A DNA stretch of 34,066 nt from positions 1 through 34,066 of IMG/VR virus record IMGVR_UViG_3300046007_002545; one strand, given 5' to 3'. A program made the translations under genes and the position numbers. This document shows positions 1-6,691 of the stretch, one piece after another. Within the stretch, counting starts at the first letter, position 1; every line of letters starts with the position of its first letter. Below the pieces are notes generated by a model that saw only the letters and a program-made list of their open reading frames with translations, did not search any database and had not been told where the DNA came from. The DNA comes from a virus.

Positions 1-51
1 AGAGAGGCTCAGGGGTCTTTGTTTGCACGTCTCCCAGAAAAAGCGACCTAT
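1..51. other. left genome end, non-coding
   Basis: No gene is seen before the stop codon of the HNH gene. The nonamer GGCTCAGGG at 6-14 recurs at 34048-34056 near the other end. AGAGAG at 1-6 would pair with CTCTCT at 34057-34062 if the ends were joined. The end therefore looks like one side of a packaging or circularisation junction. This is inference from sequence symmetry; physical ends cannot be seen here. Confidence 0.4.
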
Positions 52-366
52 TCATGGATTAGTTGGGTGTCTTTTCATCGCGCCGCGCCTTGAGTTACAC
101 GATCGATGGGCTGCCAATAAGATACTATCTGGGTTACCAGGTTCGACGTGGTCGGCAGTCCAGGGGTCGTCTGTGTGCGCGCCTTCTTTGCACAACCAGC
201 ACACTGTCGCACTGGCTCGCACCTCGGCTGATCTACGTGCGTAGTCACCTCGGTAGTGTGGTCTGTTCGCGTTGCGTCGAGTCTCGCGTTGTTTTGCGCA
301 GATCGCGCACCGTGATGACTGGGCGAGTCTACCGCAGTCTAGGCAGGGTCTATAGGGCTGTCGCAT
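52..366 (-). CDS. HNH endonuclease
   Basis: This 104-residue protein is a small HNH nuclease. Paired cysteines near the N-terminus (CLDC at 8-11 and CAIC at 20-23) and near residue 56 (CWLC) can hold structural zinc. The nuclease core is the segment DPWTADHVEPG with a downstream AAHRSCNSRRG, the usual D-H...H..CN..R spacing. In HK97-like phages an HNH protein beside the terminase genes helps the terminase cut DNA at packaging. Here the gene is the last one at the left end, while the terminase genes are the first at the right end, so on a circular map they are neighbours. Its start overlaps the end of the preceding gene by 17 nt. The family call is firm; the packaging role is inferred from position. 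Confidence 0.88.
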   Translation of the reverse strand: MRQPYRPCLDCGRLAQSSRCAICAKQRETRRNANRPHYRGDYARRSAEVRASATVCWLCKEGAHTDDPWTADHVEPGNPDSILLAAHRSCNSRRGAMKRHPTNP

Positions 367-517
367 TTGAGCGCGCAGCCTTACGCTTGTGGTAGAACTG
401 TCGCTGACGCGCGGCGATCACGGCCTTGCAGTCGGTGCACATGGGTTCACCATGGCGTTGATGGCGTCTTGCCGCTGCGTAAGTTCCGCACGGTCTCAGT
501 TCTTTGATCTCGCTCAT
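350..517 (-). CDS. small Cys/His protein, probable zinc-binding
   Basis: A basic 55-residue protein. I chose the ATG at 517 because the frame further upstream runs into the secreted protein gene and has no family-like sequence. The core is CGTYAAARRHQRHGEP followed by CTDC, a Cys/His arrangement often seen in very small actinophage proteins, probably binding one zinc ion. The C-terminal half is a basic helix rich in Arg, Lys and Gln and could touch nucleic acid. It sits between the secreted transglycosylase-like gene and the HNH gene. No clear Shine-Dalgarno sequence precedes the start; a TAAGAT box lies about 10 nt upstream, so a nearly leaderless transcript is possible. No specific function is known to me. 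Confidence 0.6.
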   Translation of the reverse strand: MSEIKELRPCGTYAAARRHQRHGEPMCTDCKAVIAARQRQFYHKRKAARSNATAL

Positions 518-540
518 GGCGTTGATCTTATCACAGATGG

Positions 541-1065
541 CTAGGTTTGTGGATTCAAGCGCCACGGCTGCCACCCTGCTATGTCGTGCAGCAGTTTGCC
601 TGCTCGCAAGTTGGTGAGTGGGTCGAGCAGTGGCTCTTGTTCGCAGATTCCCATCTTGGTGCACACGGCTGCCCACTTGTTACGGCTGATGTCGTAGTTC
701 ACGCCGTTGATCTGCAACAGTCCTGTGTCTGATCGGTGCGACCAGTCGACTACCTTGGTGATGTTGCAGTCTTTGTCGACGGCGTCGCCACCTCGACGGT
801 TCGGGCAACAGCCAGATTCGCGTTTGATGATGTGGATGAGTCGCGGCAGTTGGTGTGGTTTCCAGCCTGCTTCTAGGGCTAGCGGTTCTACCCAGGTGCA
901 GTCGCCGTGTTTGAGCACGATGGGTTTAGCGGTTGTGGTTGGGGCTTGGGTTGTTGGGGTTTTGACGATCGGGGCGGCCACTGGTTCGGCTGCGTGGGCT
1001 ACCAGGGCGACCGACCCGATCAGGGCTACGGTTGCTGTGAGTGTTGCTTTGATGATGGCGTGCAT
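541..1065 (-). CDS. secreted lytic transglycosylase-like protein
   Basis: A 174-residue protein with a typical signal peptide (hydrophobic residues about 5-23, likely cleavage after AHA near residue 25), a short Pro/Thr-rich linker (about 27-48) and a lysozyme-like SLT domain. The probable catalytic Glu is E83 in KRESG. TGLLQING (114-121) and the DPLTNLRAGKLL segment (148-159) are the usual second and third motifs of the fold. Six cysteines (56, 86, 87, 100, 135, 141) suggest disulfides and hence an extracellular location. It would cut glycan strands of peptidoglycan from outside the membrane. It lies far from the holin/endolysin cluster, so it may act early or help release. Start: ATG preceded by AAAGG. 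The fold call is good; activity is inferred. Confidence 0.78.
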   Translation of the reverse strand: MHAIIKATLTATVALIGSVALVAHAAEPVAAPIVKTPTTQAPTTTAKPIVLKHGDCTWVEPLALEAGWKPHQLPRLIHIIKRESGCCPNRRGGDAVDKDCNITKVVDWSHRSDTGLLQINGVNYDISRNKWAAVCTKMGICEQEPLLDPLTNLRAGKLLHDIAGWQPWRLNPQT

Positions 1066-1138
1066 TAGTGCCTTTCGTTTGGCGCGGCAGACGGATAACT
1101 CGACGTCTGATGGTCAGTATTACCAGCCTAGGTTGCGG

Positions 1139-1336
1139 CTAGTCCTCGTTCCGTTCATTTACTAGACACTGGTGTAGCGACCTGACGGTCAGGTAGATGC
1201 CGAATGTCATGCAGATCGTGAACGGGTCGAGCCACTGCTGGCCTTGGGTGTGTTCGATCGCAGCGGCCGTACCTATCAGGGCGAGACCTGTGATAGCGCA
1301 GGTGGTTGTCCAGCGGTTGCGGTTTGTGATTCTCAT
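1139..1336 (-). CDS. small membrane protein, unknown
   Basis: A 65-residue protein with two hydrophobic stretches (about residues 11-27 and 36-51) separated by a short polar turn containing HTQGQQW. The N-terminus is basic (R2, R6, R8) and the C-terminus acidic, which predicts a two-pass membrane hairpin. The start overlaps the preceding stop codon region, and the gene is followed by the secreted transglycosylase-like gene about 70 nt on. A role in membrane association or as a small holin-like helper is possible, but I do not recognise a family. Confidence 0.6.
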   Translation of the reverse strand: MRITNRNRWTTTCAITGLALIGTAAAIEHTQGQQWLDPFTICMTFGIYLTVRSLHQCLVNERNED

Positions 1337-1338
1337 GG

Positions 1339-1827
1339 TCAGACCGCCTGCTTGATCATGGCCAACAAACGCTGCGCGGCTGCTTGATTTAGTTCGAGTT
1401 TGATCGTGCCGTCTTGGGTGACGTAGCCGAAGTATGGGTCGATGTCGAGCGCTTCGGTGATCTGGTCACTGATGACCCTGGACTCTTTGCGCTTCTGCTG
1501 TTGTGCTTCGACGTACCGCGCCTTTGCTGCGTTCCTCTCGCGGCCTTGCATTTCTTGGTCATGTCTCCAGGTGGCTGCTGTCTCCAAGTCGCGAGCGATG
1601 ATGCATGACACCTGGTTGAGTGGCACGCGCACGCTGGTCTCTGACACCACGCAGTAGTAGGTAGCGTTGTCTGCGTCGGTGCAGTTGAATCCGACGTTCA
1701 GGTAGCGCACGTGGCTGGTGGTGATTTGGGTGATGATGCCGTAACGAACGTGCCAGTTGCCGCTTTCGATTTTGAACACGGTCTGTGGGTTTGCTGCTGC
1801 TGCTGTCTGGATGTCTTTTGCTTTCAT
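1339..1827 (-). CDS. hypothetical protein, paralogue of the next gene upstream
   Basis: A 162-residue soluble protein. It matches the neighbouring 165-residue protein (1858-2355) in layout: both begin MK-KDI, carry NP-x3-F near residue 14, have a W-R-Y pair near residue 25 and end with a D/N-P-x(5,6)-V-x(2)-DG/NG-x-I/Y segment and a helix ending A-Q-x-LL. The middle third is a charged helix rich in Gln, Lys and Arg. The ATG is preceded by the recurrent strong ribosome site AAAGGACAGA. The pair looks like an ancient tandem duplication in an early operon driven from the promoter at about 2569-2598. No enzymatic motif is visible and I do not recognise the family. Confidence 0.72.
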   Translation of the reverse strand: MKAKDIQTAAAANPQTVFKIESGNWHVRYGIITQITTSHVRYLNVGFNCTDADNATYYCVVSETSVRVPLNQVSCIIARDLETAATWRHDQEMQGRERNAAKARYVEAQQQKRKESRVISDQITEALDIDPYFGYVTQDGTIKLELNQAAAQRLLAMIKQAV

Positions 1828-1857
1828 GGTTCTGTCCTTTGCTGTTGTGGTTGATGG

Positions 1858-2355
1858 TTACTTGTTGCTGTTTGCGAGCAGTGCCTGAGCCTGCTCTTCG
1901 GTCATCTTGATCGAGTAGTTGCCGTTGAAGTCGACGATTACGTAGGCTGGGTTCACGCCGATCGCTGCGGCCAGTCCTGCGCGCTTGGCTTCCATGCGCT
2001 CGTGCTTTGCATCCCTTGCCTTCACCGCTGCGATTCGCTCTGCGGTTGCTGCGTCTGCGTTAGCGAAGTACTCGACTGCGTACTCGTACATGTCCTGCTC
2101 GTCGTGTGCGACACACTCGGTGATCTGGTGTGCGGCGAGTGGCTCAATGCGGTAACGGTCGGTGATGGTGATTTTGACTTCACCAGTGTGGTCGTCACGC
2201 AGCATGAACACGTGGCGTGCCTTGATCTTCTGCACCTTGGCGATGTAGTTGATGTCGGCTGCCAGTTGGAAGTATTCGCTTCTCCACTTGCGGTCGCAGC
2301 GGAAGATTGCGTTCGGGTTCTCTTCCAGTGTCTTGATGATGTCTTTGATTTTCAT
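1858..2355 (-). CDS. hypothetical protein, paralogue of the next gene downstream
   Basis: A 165-residue soluble protein with no family I recognise. The N-terminal half is beta-rich, followed by a long charged helix (about residues 95-130, many Ala, Glu, Arg, Lys) and a compact C-terminal segment that contains IGVNPAYVIVDFNGNY. It shares its start, its layout and its end motif with the protein at 1339-1827. The spacing between the two genes is about 30 nt and both have the same AAAGGACAGAACC leader before ATG, so they were probably duplicated together with their ribosome site. It is the second gene after the promoter at 2569-2598. Confidence 0.72.
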   Translation of the reverse strand: MKIKDIIKTLEENPNAIFRCDRKWRSEYFQLAADINYIAKVQKIKARHVFMLRDDHTGEVKITITDRYRIEPLAAHQITECVAHDEQDMYEYAVEYFANADAATAERIAAVKARDAKHERMEAKRAGLAAAIGVNPAYVIVDFNGNYSIKMTEEQAQALLANSNK

Positions 2356-2385
2356 GGTTCTGTCCTTTGCTGTTGTGGTTAGTGG

Positions 2386-2544
2386 TTACTTGGTCTTGAT
2401 CGTGGTGGCGTAGAACGCTGACTGGTTGCCGCACAGATCGTTCATGAGCCATGCGTGACGGTGTGCGATTCGTGCGCTCTTGAACTCGCGAACGATCAGA
2501 CCGCTCTTGCGGCTCTTGACTACGTGCTTGGTGTTGGTGTCCAT
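2386..2544 (-). CDS. small basic early protein
   Basis: A 52-residue basic protein beginning MDTNTKHVVKSRKSG and ending IKTK. The start is well supported: AAGGAG lies 6-7 nt before the ATG, and the promoter at 2569-2598 sits only about 25 nt upstream, making this the first gene of the left early operon. The middle (SARIAHRHAWLMNDLCGNQ) is probably helical. The high Lys, Arg and His content would suit nucleic-acid binding or a host takeover peptide, but no family is recognised. Confidence 0.65.
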   Translation of the reverse strand: MDTNTKHVVKSRKSGLIVREFKSARIAHRHAWLMNDLCGNQSAFYATTIKTK

Positions 2545-2568
2545 TGGTGTCTCCTTGTTCATGTATCT

Positions 2569-2598
2569 ATCTTACCACACCAGTCTATCATCGATCAA
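2569..2598 (-). promoter_or_regulatory. promoter, TTGATC-18-TAAGAT
   Basis: Reading the minus strand, TTGATC (2593-2598) and TAAGAT (2569-2574) are 18 nt apart, close to the vegetative sigma-factor consensus. The start codon of the first downstream gene is 25 nt beyond the -10 box. The same boxes with the same 18-nt spacing occur at 12740-12769 and 13787-13816, with a variant at 11808-11837. Confidence 0.75.
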
Positions 2599-2624
2599 GC
2601 ATTCCACCAACCTAGCCACAGAAG

Positions 2625-2638
2625 CCCGTCGTGACGGG
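2625..2638 (-). terminator. possible terminator hairpin after the primase gene
   Basis: CCCGT (2625-2629) and ACGGG (2634-2638) form a 5-bp GC-rich stem with a 4-nt loop, about 27 nt after the primase stop and about 27 nt before the -35 box of the next promoter. There is no clear T-run on the minus strand, so termination may be weak or Rho-linked. The related place at 13.84 kb shares the ACGGGCTTCTG sequence. Confidence 0.4.
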
Positions 2639-2664
2639 GTTTTCGGGGGTATCAGCCTGGAACA

Positions 2665-4809
2665 CTAGAACAGTTCTTCGATCTCTAAGTAACTGGGTGT
2701 GCCGTCGCCGTGCCCCTCTTTAGGGGGGGGCACTGGCGGCACGTCACCGCTTTGTTGTGTGCCTGAGTGTGCCGCTGATGTGCCGCCGCGTCGTTCCGCG
2801 GTCTGACTGCGTGTGCCTGACGTGTGCCGAATATCGTCGTCGGTAGGCACGTCAGATAGTGTGCCGCGCTGTGTGCCTGACTCATCGAGATCACCTAACC
2901 ACGCGCTCATGTTGCCGTTTTCCAGTTTCTGACGTCGCATGCGTAGTGCTGATCTGAGCACGTCGCTGCTGCATTTGTGGCCGTGGTCTTTGAGCAGTTG
3001 CCTTGCTGTGCGCACTGGGATGTCGACGGCTGCGTGCAACTGGTCGAGTCGTGTGGCGGTTGCTTTGGCTGCGTCGCTGATCTCGTCGCCGAGCAGGTGG
3101 TGGGCGAGTTTGCCGTTGGTTTCGCGCAGTTCGATCTCCACCTTGTCGGGTATCCACTGCATTCGTCGGTGTGTGGCCTCGACCAAGATCGATGTTGGGC
3201 TGAGTTTGGTGAATCGCCACACCACATCGACGTCGTCGTTTTTGGCTGATGTTCCGCGTTGGCCTTTACCTGTGTCTTTGCCTGCGTGGTCTGCGCGTAT
3301 CCAGGTGACGCCTAGGGCTTTCATGTTGACACCTGACCACCTGTAGAATGCTCGCATTGTGTCGGCGTCGTTTTCTTCACCTTCCACTGCGCGCGCTGTG
3401 GTGTCGATGATGACGAGCACGCTGTTTGTGGCTTTGATCGCGTCGATGACTGCTTTCGCACCTTCTGGTGTGTCCAGACCGCCGATCGATGGCAGCAGCA
3501 CGTAGTGCAGGTGCGATAGGTCGTCGTCGATACTGTAGCCGAATGCGTCGAGTCGATCGCGTACGTCGCTGGCTGTCATCTCGAAATCGATATACAGCAC
3601 GTGTTGCGGTTCGCGTTTCGGCTGGTTGAGCACTGGCTTGCCTGTGGCGAGCGCGGCGGCAAGTTCCAGCAGCAGCAGCGATTTACCTGATTTAGCGCCT
3701 GCGTACAGTGCGTGCGCTCGGCCTTTGGCCAAGATCGGTTCTAGCAACCATTCTTGGTCGGTGGTGTCTTCTGTCCAGAGCCGTTGCCAGTCGACGTACC
3801 AGGTGGCGAGTGGGTCTTGGTTCGGTGTTTTGAGTGTTGGCGGTTGCTCTTGTTGAATCGAGCGTACCCAGTCGGCGATCTGTGTGTCGTTCTGGGCGGC
3901 GAGTATTCGTGCGGCTTCTTTGAAGTCTCCGTGGTGTCTGGTTTGTGTCCAATATCCGAAGCGATCGTAAGAGCCTGGTGGCAGGTTCGAGATCGATGTG
4001 GTGAACACGGTGAGACTGTCCGTGCCGTTGTGGTTGACTGTGGCGCTGATGCCGTCGCGTGGGTGTTTGCCTGGTCGTGTCCAGTAGTAGGTGTTGTTGC
4101 TGGGGTCGAAGTGGTGTGGTGTCCAGCCGTCTGCGGTTAGCAGTGTATCCCAGGTGGTCTCGCGGTTGAATCTTGTACCTGCACGGGTGTCGGTTTCTGG
4201 TGCGACGGTCGCTGTGGTGGCTGTGGTTGTGGTGGTGGGTGTGGCTGGTTCTGGTGTTAGCAGTCGGATGAGCCAGTCGGGTGCGGTGGCCATTTCGATC
4301 TCGCCGATCGCGTGGTCTTGTTCCCATTCGTAGTAGTTCCCGTTCGGGTGTATGGTGGGTGCGACTACGATCTGGGCGTTGGTGCAGCGGATGTCGATAC
4401 CAGCGCCGAGCAACCTGCCTGCACCGTTCCCGATGTCTGGGTGGTGGTCGGCGAGTCGGTACAACATGTGTGTGCCGCCTGAACCTGTGCGTGCGCGGAT
4501 GGTGTCGGGCAGTTGGCCGTGTTTCTGTTGCAGCCTGTTGATGGTGTCGCGACCTGACGCGTTTGGGTCGTGTTCGTCGACATCGAGCACGAAGAACCGT
4601 GTGCCGTTGTCGAGTTTGCCTGTGACGATGCCGATGCCGTGGTCGGCGTAGCGGTCTGTCCACCAGGCGGTGATCGTGCCTGTCTGGGTGGTGGCTGCGT
4701 CTTGCCAGGCGCTGATCGGTGGCCGTTTGTCTTTCGGTTTGATCGGGATTACGCGATAGCCGTGGCTAGCGTAGTGTGTCGCCCATTCCAGTGTTACGTT
4801 GTTTTGCAT
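2665..4809 (-). CDS. PrimPol-helicase replication protein (primase-polymerase fused to RecA-like ATPase)
   Basis: A 714-residue replication protein. Residues 1-180 are a bifunctional primase/polymerase domain: catalytic DVD at 76-78, SGGTH at 110-114 and the third acidic motif GIDIR with D139. A Thr-rich linker (about 186-203) and a middle domain follow. Residues 355-560 are a RecA-like ATPase: Walker A GAKSGKS (371-377), YIDFEM (406-411), Walker B LVIIDT (465-470), DHAGKD (507-512) and GQRGTSAK. The C-terminus holds a helical, possibly DNA-binding segment (about 575-615) and a polar, low-complexity tail. Such proteins prime, copy and unwind phage DNA. No family A, B or C polymerase is present in the window, so this may be the main replicase, as proposed for the PrimPol of cyanophage S-2L. 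The start follows an AAGGACAGA ribosome site. Confidence 0.9.
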   Translation of the reverse strand: MQNNVTLEWATHYASHGYRVIPIKPKDKRPPISAWQDAATTQTGTITAWWTDRYADHGIGIVTGKLDNGTRFFVLDVDEHDPNASGRDTINRLQQKHGQLPDTIRARTGSGGTHMLYRLADHHPDIGNGAGRLLGAGIDIRCTNAQIVVAPTIHPNGNYYEWEQDHAIGEIEMATAPDWLIRLLTPEPATPTTTTTATTATVAPETDTRAGTRFNRETTWDTLLTADGWTPHHFDPSNNTYYWTRPGKHPRDGISATVNHNGTDSLTVFTTSISNLPPGSYDRFGYWTQTRHHGDFKEAARILAAQNDTQIADWVRSIQQEQPPTLKTPNQDPLATWYVDWQRLWTEDTTDQEWLLEPILAKGRAHALYAGAKSGKSLLLLELAAALATGKPVLNQPKREPQHVLYIDFEMTASDVRDRLDAFGYSIDDDLSHLHYVLLPSIGGLDTPEGAKAVIDAIKATNSVLVIIDTTARAVEGEENDADTMRAFYRWSGVNMKALGVTWIRADHAGKDTGKGQRGTSAKNDDVDVVWRFTKLSPTSILVEATHRRMQWIPDKVEIELRETNGKLAHHLLGDEISDAAKATATRLDQLHAAVDIPVRTARQLLKDHGHKCSSDVLRSALRMRRQKLENGNMSAWLGDLDESGTQRGTLSDVPTDDDIRHTSGTRSQTAERRGGTSAAHSGTQQSGDVPPVPPPKEGHGDGTPSYLEIEELF

Positions 4810-5128
4810 TTTCTGTCCTTACCCATTGGTCGAGTGTTGTGACGGCTAACCAGCCGTGTTTGCGATGTTTGATGAATAGCACACCGTTGTCGGTTTGTGC
4901 GTTTTGCTGCTGCTGTCCTAGTTGTTCTATCCCCTGTGTTATCGCTGCTGTGATGTTTGCCCAGTTTTTCACTTGTGCTGTTGTGTTGTCGAGTCCGTCA
5001 AGATCGCCGACGTCATCTGATCTACCCGCGCCCAACATCCGTCTGATCGGGCGGCTGAGCAGTGTGCTCAACAGTGTGGCTATTTCTCTTTCGCCACGGT
5101 CGCCCTTTCTTTTGTTGGGGTTGGCCAT
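4766..5128 (-). CDS. Holliday-junction-resolvase-like nuclease (PD-(D/E)XK)
   Basis: A 120-residue protein opening with NKRKGDRGEREIATLL, then LGAGRSDDVGDLDG and AQVKNW (51-56). The early Glu (E13/E15), the acidic D42 in VGDLD and the QVK triad at 52-54 fit the small PD-(D/E)XK nucleases that include archaeal Hjc and many phage resolvases. It would cut branched DNA made during replication or before packaging. Its stop lies inside the primase start region (44-nt overlap), and its own start overlaps the preceding gene by about 107 nt, which is long. No good Shine-Dalgarno precedes the ATG, so translation is probably coupled to the upstream gene. Confidence 0.75.
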   Translation of the reverse strand: MANPNKRKGDRGEREIATLLSTLLSRPIRRMLGAGRSDDVGDLDGLDNTTAQVKNWANITAAITQGIEQLGQQQQNAQTDNGVLFIKHRKHGWLAVTTLDQWVRTENAKQRNTGMGDTLR

Positions 5129-5309
5129 CGATCAAGTTTATCAGGATGTTGGTGGCGATCTCGGCGCGCAACAACCTAAGGCAGATGTCGTACATAACGT
5201 CTTTCGTTATGATGATCGGCTCGCTGTCCACTTCGTCGATATCTTCGGCGATCTGTGACACGGTGAGCGATGCGAGCATCTCTTCGACGTTTTTAGGGCT
5301 GTGTATCAT
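5022..5309 (-). CDS. hypothetical protein, overlaps the resolvase gene
   Basis: A 95-residue protein. The first 60 residues look like a folded, helical domain (VEEMLASLTVSQIAEDIDEVD followed by a hydrophobic helix ending in LINLI). The last 35 residues are polar and are read from the same DNA as the start of the resolvase-like gene in another frame. Its start overlaps the preceding stop by 17 nt. The conserved-looking part is the N-terminal one; the tail may be a by-product of the overlap. No function recognised. Confidence 0.6.
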   Translation of the reverse strand: MIHSPKNVEEMLASLTVSQIAEDIDEVDSEPIIITKDVMYDICLRLLRAEIATNILINLIDGQPQQKKGRPWRKRNSHTVEHTAQPPDQTDVGRG

Positions 5310-5547
5310 CGCCGTGCTTCCTGATGATGATCAACGGTGCGTCTTCACCGATGTAACCGCCGAGAATGTTGAACTCGATGTATTCGTCTGCTTCTTCTCG
5401 TGTCATGCTGTCACGGTTGACGAGCACGTCGGCCATGAGTTCGATGTCGTAGATCGCTGTTGCGTGTGTCTCGCCGTACCAGTGTTTGGCGTAGCCGATG
5501 ATCGCGTCGTCGAACCCTGTGTAGGTGATCGGGCCGTAGATGGTCAT
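5293..5547 (-). CDS. conserved phage hypothetical protein
   Basis: An 84-residue acidic protein with FDDAIIGYA (12-20), a predicted helix with MTREEADEYIEFNILGGYIGEDAP and a short C-terminal strand. Small proteins with a similar EEA-x-EY-x-x-FN...GGYIGE segment are, from memory, common in phages and cyanophages; their function is unknown to me. It is coupled to the gene before it (4-nt overlap) and to the gene after it (17-nt overlap), so it belongs to the replication operon. Confidence 0.7.
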   Translation of the reverse strand: MTIYGPITYTGFDDAIIGYAKHWYGETHATAIYDIELMADVLVNRDSMTREEADEYIEFNILGGYIGEDAPLIIIRKHGDDTQP

Positions 5548-5777
5548 TGTTCGCCCGTTTGCATGGCGACTTTGAGCCGTTCGTTTTCTGCGCTCAACTG
5601 GATGATGGTCTTGGCCTGGTTTGCGATCTGTTTCATGTTGAAGTCGTTAGCGGCCAGCACTTGCGTGTGTGCGCTGCGCAACATGTCGAGTTCGTCGATC
5701 AGTTGGCTGATCGCTGTGTCGAGTCTGCGTAGGTGGTATTTAGAGTCGGTGACGATCGACTCGTAGGGTTGTGTCAT
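5544..5777 (-). CDS. hypothetical coiled-coil protein
   Basis: A 77-residue protein that is almost fully helical. Heptad-like hydrophobic spacing runs from about residue 15 to 72 (LRRLDTAISQLIDELDML and IIQLSAENERLKVAM). It is likely a short dimeric coiled coil. The gene is translationally coupled to the next gene by an ATGA overlap. A role as an adaptor in replication or regulation is possible, but nothing specific can be said. Confidence 0.6.
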   Translation of the reverse strand: MTQPYESIVTDSKYHLRRLDTAISQLIDELDMLRSAHTQVLAANDFNMKQIANQAKTIIQLSAENERLKVAMQTGEQ

Positions 5778-5782
5778 TTTTT

Positions 5783-5992
5783 CTATCTCCTTATTTGTTC
5801 GATGATGTTGGTGAGTTTACTGTGCAGGTGTGCGATCTCGTCTTGTTGGTCGCGTGCGACGACTCGTTCGATCAGGCTGCGGATGTAGATCAGGTCGCTA
5901 ACTGTTAGTGTCTCCGAACTGTTCAAAGATGAGTTTGAACTTGATGATTCTGACGTGGTGGTAGACGGTTGCTGTTGAGATTCCAAGGTCAC
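5783..5992 (-). CDS. hypothetical small helical protein, start uncertain
   Basis: Up to 69 residues from a GTG at 5992. The first 27 residues are Ser/Thr/Gln-rich low complexity and are read from the end of the WhiB gene in another frame. The likely functional part begins near ETLTVSDLIYIRSLIE and is a two-helix segment. An internal TTG at 5929 would give a shorter product, still overlapping the WhiB gene. The position in the operon and the helix pattern support a real gene, but the true start cannot be settled from sequence. Confidence 0.5.
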   Translation of the reverse strand: MTLESQQQPSTTTSESSSSNSSLNSSETLTVSDLIYIRSLIERVVARDQQDEIAHLHSKLTNIIEQIRR

Positions 5993-6341
5993 GCGCTGTT
6001 GCCTTCACTGGGTCGGTTCGGTTTTTATCCCGATGTTTCTGATAGGTGTTATACGTTAGCATTTCGCGTGTTCTGTCTTTGTTCGTTCTCGACGACGCTA
6101 TTTCGCGTCGTGCGCGTGGCGACAGACCGCCCCAAATGCCGTACTCGATGTCGTTGACGATCGCGTAACGTGCGCAGGCGTCTTGCACTGGGCAACGTTG
6201 GCAGACTGCTACCGCGTGAGCCGCGGCAGGGGTAGACATGTGATCTGGGAAGAAATCTACCCCTGCGTCGCGGCATGCGGCATTGACCATCCAGTCTGCT
6301 GTTGCGTCACGCAACGCTGGGTAGTCGAATGCGCTAGGCAT
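5898..6341 (-). CDS. WhiB-family regulator with C-terminal helix-turn-helix
   Basis: A 147-residue protein with the four cysteines of a WhiB iron-sulfur cluster: C23, C47, C50 and C56 (C-x23-C-xx-C-x5-C), followed by the G-I-W-G-G turn at 68-72. WhiB proteins are found in actinobacteria and their phages; they bind a 4Fe-4S cluster and act with the host principal sigma factor. Most phage WhiB proteins are about 80-110 residues. This one carries an extra tail with a resolvase-like helix-turn-helix (ARDLGISTATVYHHV, about residues 116-130) that could bind DNA directly. It is joined by 1-nt overlap to the next upstream gene in the replication operon. Likely a transcription switch for phage or host genes. 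Confidence 0.93.
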   Translation of the reverse strand: MPSAFDYPALRDATADWMVNAACRDAGVDFFPDHMSTPAAAHAVAVCQRCPVQDACARYAIVNDIEYGIWGGLSPRARREIASSRTNKDRTREMLTYNTYQKHRDKNRTDPVKATARDLGISTATVYHHVRIIKFKLIFEQFGDTNS

Positions 6342-6691
6342 TAGACGAGGTCGTCCGCTTCGACGGTTTTGCCTTTGGTCACGGTGACGTCGAAGTGCTT
6401 CAGGGTTTTACTGCCCTGCAACTTCTCCAGACGGGTGAACGTGATGCTGATCGTGTCACCGACTGCTGGCTTCTTCTCGGCCAGGATTCGCAACAGTTGT
6501 GTCTGCGATGCGAGCACCTCTGTGGCGACGCCGTTGACGTCGATCGTGAATGACGGGTACTTGTTACCGTCTGGCATGGTGGCGACTCGCAGACCTGTGA
6601 TTACGCCTGCGATGGCGTCGCCCTCGTTTTCGGGTTTCCACTTGTTGAAGTCTCCTGTCGGCTTCGCGAAGTCTTGCCAGTTGATACTCAT
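6341..6691 (-). CDS. putative OB-fold single-stranded DNA-binding protein
   Basis: A 116-residue beta-rich protein. The pattern (a Trp-containing start, GDAIAGVITGLRV, then KYPSFTIDVNG, VLASQTQLLRIL and VGDTISITFTRLE) suits a five-strand OB barrel as found in small phage SSB-like proteins. It lies between the RecB/Cas4-like nuclease and the WhiB gene and is coupled to the former by an ATGA overlap, which fits a role in coating single strands during replication or recombination. There is no long acidic SSB tail. The fold assignment is by pattern only; an SSB role is an inference. Confidence 0.55.
   Translation of the reverse strand: MSINWQDFAKPTGDFNKWKPENEGDAIAGVITGLRVATMPDGNKYPSFTIDVNGVATEVLASQTQLLRILAEKKPAVGDTISITFTRLEKLQGSKTLKHFDVTVTKGKTVEADDLV

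Noticed and set aside
2720-2742. Run of G and the 12-mer CACTGGCGGCAC within the primase end as a second origin site
   Set aside because: It lies inside a coding region, stands alone without repeats, and one shared 12-mer is not enough; mentioned only with the 8.4 kb region.
3692-4663. 323-codon Arg/His/Thr-rich minus-strand frame within the PrimPol gene
   Set aside because: It is the alternative frame of the primase gene with extreme Arg content and no recognisable domain.
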